This document shows, piece by piece, positions 35,318 through 35,607 of a DNA stretch of 35,607 bases (its first letter is position 1; every line of letters starts with the position of its first letter). The position numbers were made by a program, and so were the translations under genes. The notes beneath the pieces were generated by a model, which saw only the letters and a program-made list of their open reading frames with translations, did no database searches and was not told where the DNA came from. Source of the stretch: Betaproteobacteria bacterium (GTDB lineage Bacteria > Pseudomonadota > Gammaproteobacteria > Burkholderiales > Burkholderiaceae_C); NCBI GenBank assembly GCA_028870715.1, contig JAGWOZ010000010.1, forward strand, positions 1 to 35,607, written 5' to 3'.

Positions 35318-35607
35318 TCAATCGACCTGGAGCGCCTGAGAGTTCTTCACCTCTTCCATCACCGCATAGGTGTGGGTTTCGCGCACCCCCGGCAGACTGA
35401 GTAGAACGGTACCCAGAAACTCGCGGTACGCGGGCATATCAGCCACCCGCGTTTTAAGGAGATAGTCAAAGCCGCCGGCGACCATATGGCATTCCATGAT
35501 CTCTGGCCGGTTGCGTGCGGCGGCCTTGAACTGCTCAAAGACGTCAGGCGTGGTGCGATCCAACACAACCTCTATGAACACTAGCAGTGAGGCGCCCAGT
35601 TTTTGCG
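35318..35607 (-). CDS. Lrp/AsnC-family regulator, 5' part beyond the window
   Basis: The visible C-terminal 95 or so residues form the RAM/AsnC ligand-binding domain: LVFIEVVLDRTTPDVFEQF, the central MECHMVAGGFDYLLKTRV and LPGVRETHTYAVMEEVK. The frame stays open to the edge (preceding residues QKLGASLL match the family linker), so the DNA-binding domain lies outside the window. The GTG at 35581 is an internal codon, not a start. The amino acid sensed is unknown. Confidence 0.9.
   Translation of the reverse strand, partial: QKLGASLLVFIEVVLDRTTPDVFEQFKAAARNRPEIMECHMVAGGFDYLLKTRVADMPAYREFLGTVLLSLPGVRETHTYAVMEEVKNSQALQVD

Overview
The window reads as chromosomal DNA of a high-GC betaproteobacterium, most likely order Burkholderiales. 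The support is the gene order (rplM-rpsI, argC, erpA, anmK, M23 peptidase and tyrS; and recG beside an OxyR gene with the classical Cys199/Cys208 pair) and the uniformly GC-rich codon use. The genus cannot be resolved from sequence alone. No tRNA, rRNA, CRISPR array, insertion sequence, prophage or replication origin was found.

Region A (1-13125) looks like a formate and molybdenum module on the + strand. A LysR-type regulator is followed by an OFA-family (oxalate/formate) MFS carrier. Next come a fused FdsG-FdsB-type diaphorase subunit and a molybdopterin formate dehydrogenase catalytic subunit. A patatin-like phospholipase overlaps the dehydrogenase gene by one base. A short ModE-type regulator that lacks the molybdate-binding domains follows, and then a three-gene ABC importer of the WtpABC/ModABC type. 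Two matching ModE-like inverted repeats, one before the modE-like gene and one before the importer, suggest that uptake of the metal oxyanion the dehydrogenase needs is regulated locally.

Region B (13122-16446, - strand) is a biotin block, bioA-bioD-bioF. It converges with the importer on a shared CTAG that holds both stop codons. bioB is not in the window.

Region C (16744-27897) is mostly housekeeping: an M20 amidohydrolase, a small YeaQ/GlsB-type membrane protein, tyrS, two tandem M23 (LytM) peptidases, anmK, erpA, argC, rpsI, rplM and a GNAT acetyltransferase. The first M23 copy has lost the last zinc-ligand histidine (HLY instead of HLH), while the second is intact.

Region D (28060-35607) carries an aldehyde dehydrogenase and a lipase-like hydrolase as a pair, an MBL-fold hydrolase, oxyR, recG with an unusual internal insertion, and the 3' part of an Lrp/AsnC regulator cut by the window edge.

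The strongest candidates for something new are the ModE-like regulator without a sensor domain together with its two sites, the reduced formate dehydrogenase (fused G-B subunit, apparently no His-Cys3 cluster, no FdsC/FdsD genes) coupled to a phospholipase, and the active/degenerate M23 pair.
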